This document shows, one piece after another, positions 63,748-64,000 of a DNA stretch of 64,000 nucleotides (the stretch's first letter is position 1; every line of letters starts with the position of its first letter). Under the pieces are notes generated by a model. That model ran no database searches, was not told the DNA's origin, and saw only the letters and a list, made by a program, of their open reading frames with translations. The stretch is from assembly GCF_002105555.1 (NCBI RefSeq), contig NZ_CP020612.1, forward strand, positions 895,001 through 959,000, given 5' to 3'. This DNA comes from Paracoccus contaminans. Its GTDB lineage: Bacteria > Pseudomonadota > Alphaproteobacteria > Rhodobacterales > Rhodobacteraceae. Both the position numbers and the translations under genes were made by a program.

Positions 63748-64000
<253 letters not shown>

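Overview
The window is very GC-rich DNA from an alphaproteobacterium, most likely a Paracoccus-like member of the Rhodobacteraceae. This is inferred from the high GC, the tightly overlapping operons (many ATGA/GTGA junctions), the complete late-insertion aerobic cobalamin pathway, and close-looking matches to C-P lyase, DUF1674 and DapB proteins of that group. No rRNA, tRNA, CRISPR array, insertion sequence or phage gene was found.

1-4.5 kb, - strand: a lasso-peptide cluster in the order precursor, RRE protein (B1), transglutaminase-like leader peptidase (B2), asparagine-synthetase-like cyclase (C), HPr-kinase-like protein (K), and the start of an ABC exporter cut by the window edge. The 44-residue precursor carries the YxxPxLxxxG leader motif and a predicted 24-residue core with a Gly1-Asp9 ring. 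Its last residue is Ser, which fits C-terminal phosphorylation by the kinase. This is the best candidate for an undescribed system.

4.4-14.2 kb: an exopolysaccharide cluster with initiating sugar-phosphate transferase, Wzy/ExoQ-like polymerase, acyltransferase, secreted GH16 glycanase, two glycosyltransferases, flippase and ExoV-like pyruvyltransferase, resembling a succinoglycan-type locus. It ends in a decayed glycosyltransferase fragment.

14.8-16.8 kb, - strand: a decaying P450 electron-transfer module. The P450 is internally deleted, the ferredoxin has lost three of four Fe-S ligands, and only the FAD reductase looks intact.

17.4-20.0 kb: a NitT/TauT-type ABC transporter of unknown substrate directly upstream of cobQ. 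20.1-43.1 kb: a large aerobic cobalamin locus. On the - strand, a cobalamin riboswitch precedes cbtB-cbtA-cbiB-cobD(C). On the + strand, a second, larger cobalamin riboswitch precedes a DUF1636 gene, cobW, cobN, cobG, cobH, cobI, cobJ, then (past antisense cobK) cobL, cobE, cobM, cobB, cobF. A threonine kinase (- strand) and cobU, cobT, cobS follow; cobO and a phosphatase-like pseudoenzyme lie between the riboswitches. Together these genes run from precorrin-2 to cobalamin; cobA, the CobST chelatase subunits and bluB are not in the window.

43.2-46.5 kb: an acyl-CoA dehydrogenase and CaiB/BaiF CoA-transferase pair with a divergent LysR regulator and a palindromic operator candidate. 46.7-58.4 kb: a phosphonate locus, with phnGHIJKLNM and phnCDEE plus a hexapeptide acyltransferase on the - strand and phnF on the + strand between them. 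58.9-64 kb, mostly - strand: a peptidoglycan-binding repeat protein, the 16S rRNA methyltransferase RsmB, an SDHAF4-like protein (+ strand), a D-amino-acid dehydrogenase, and the C-terminal part of dapB cut by the window edge.
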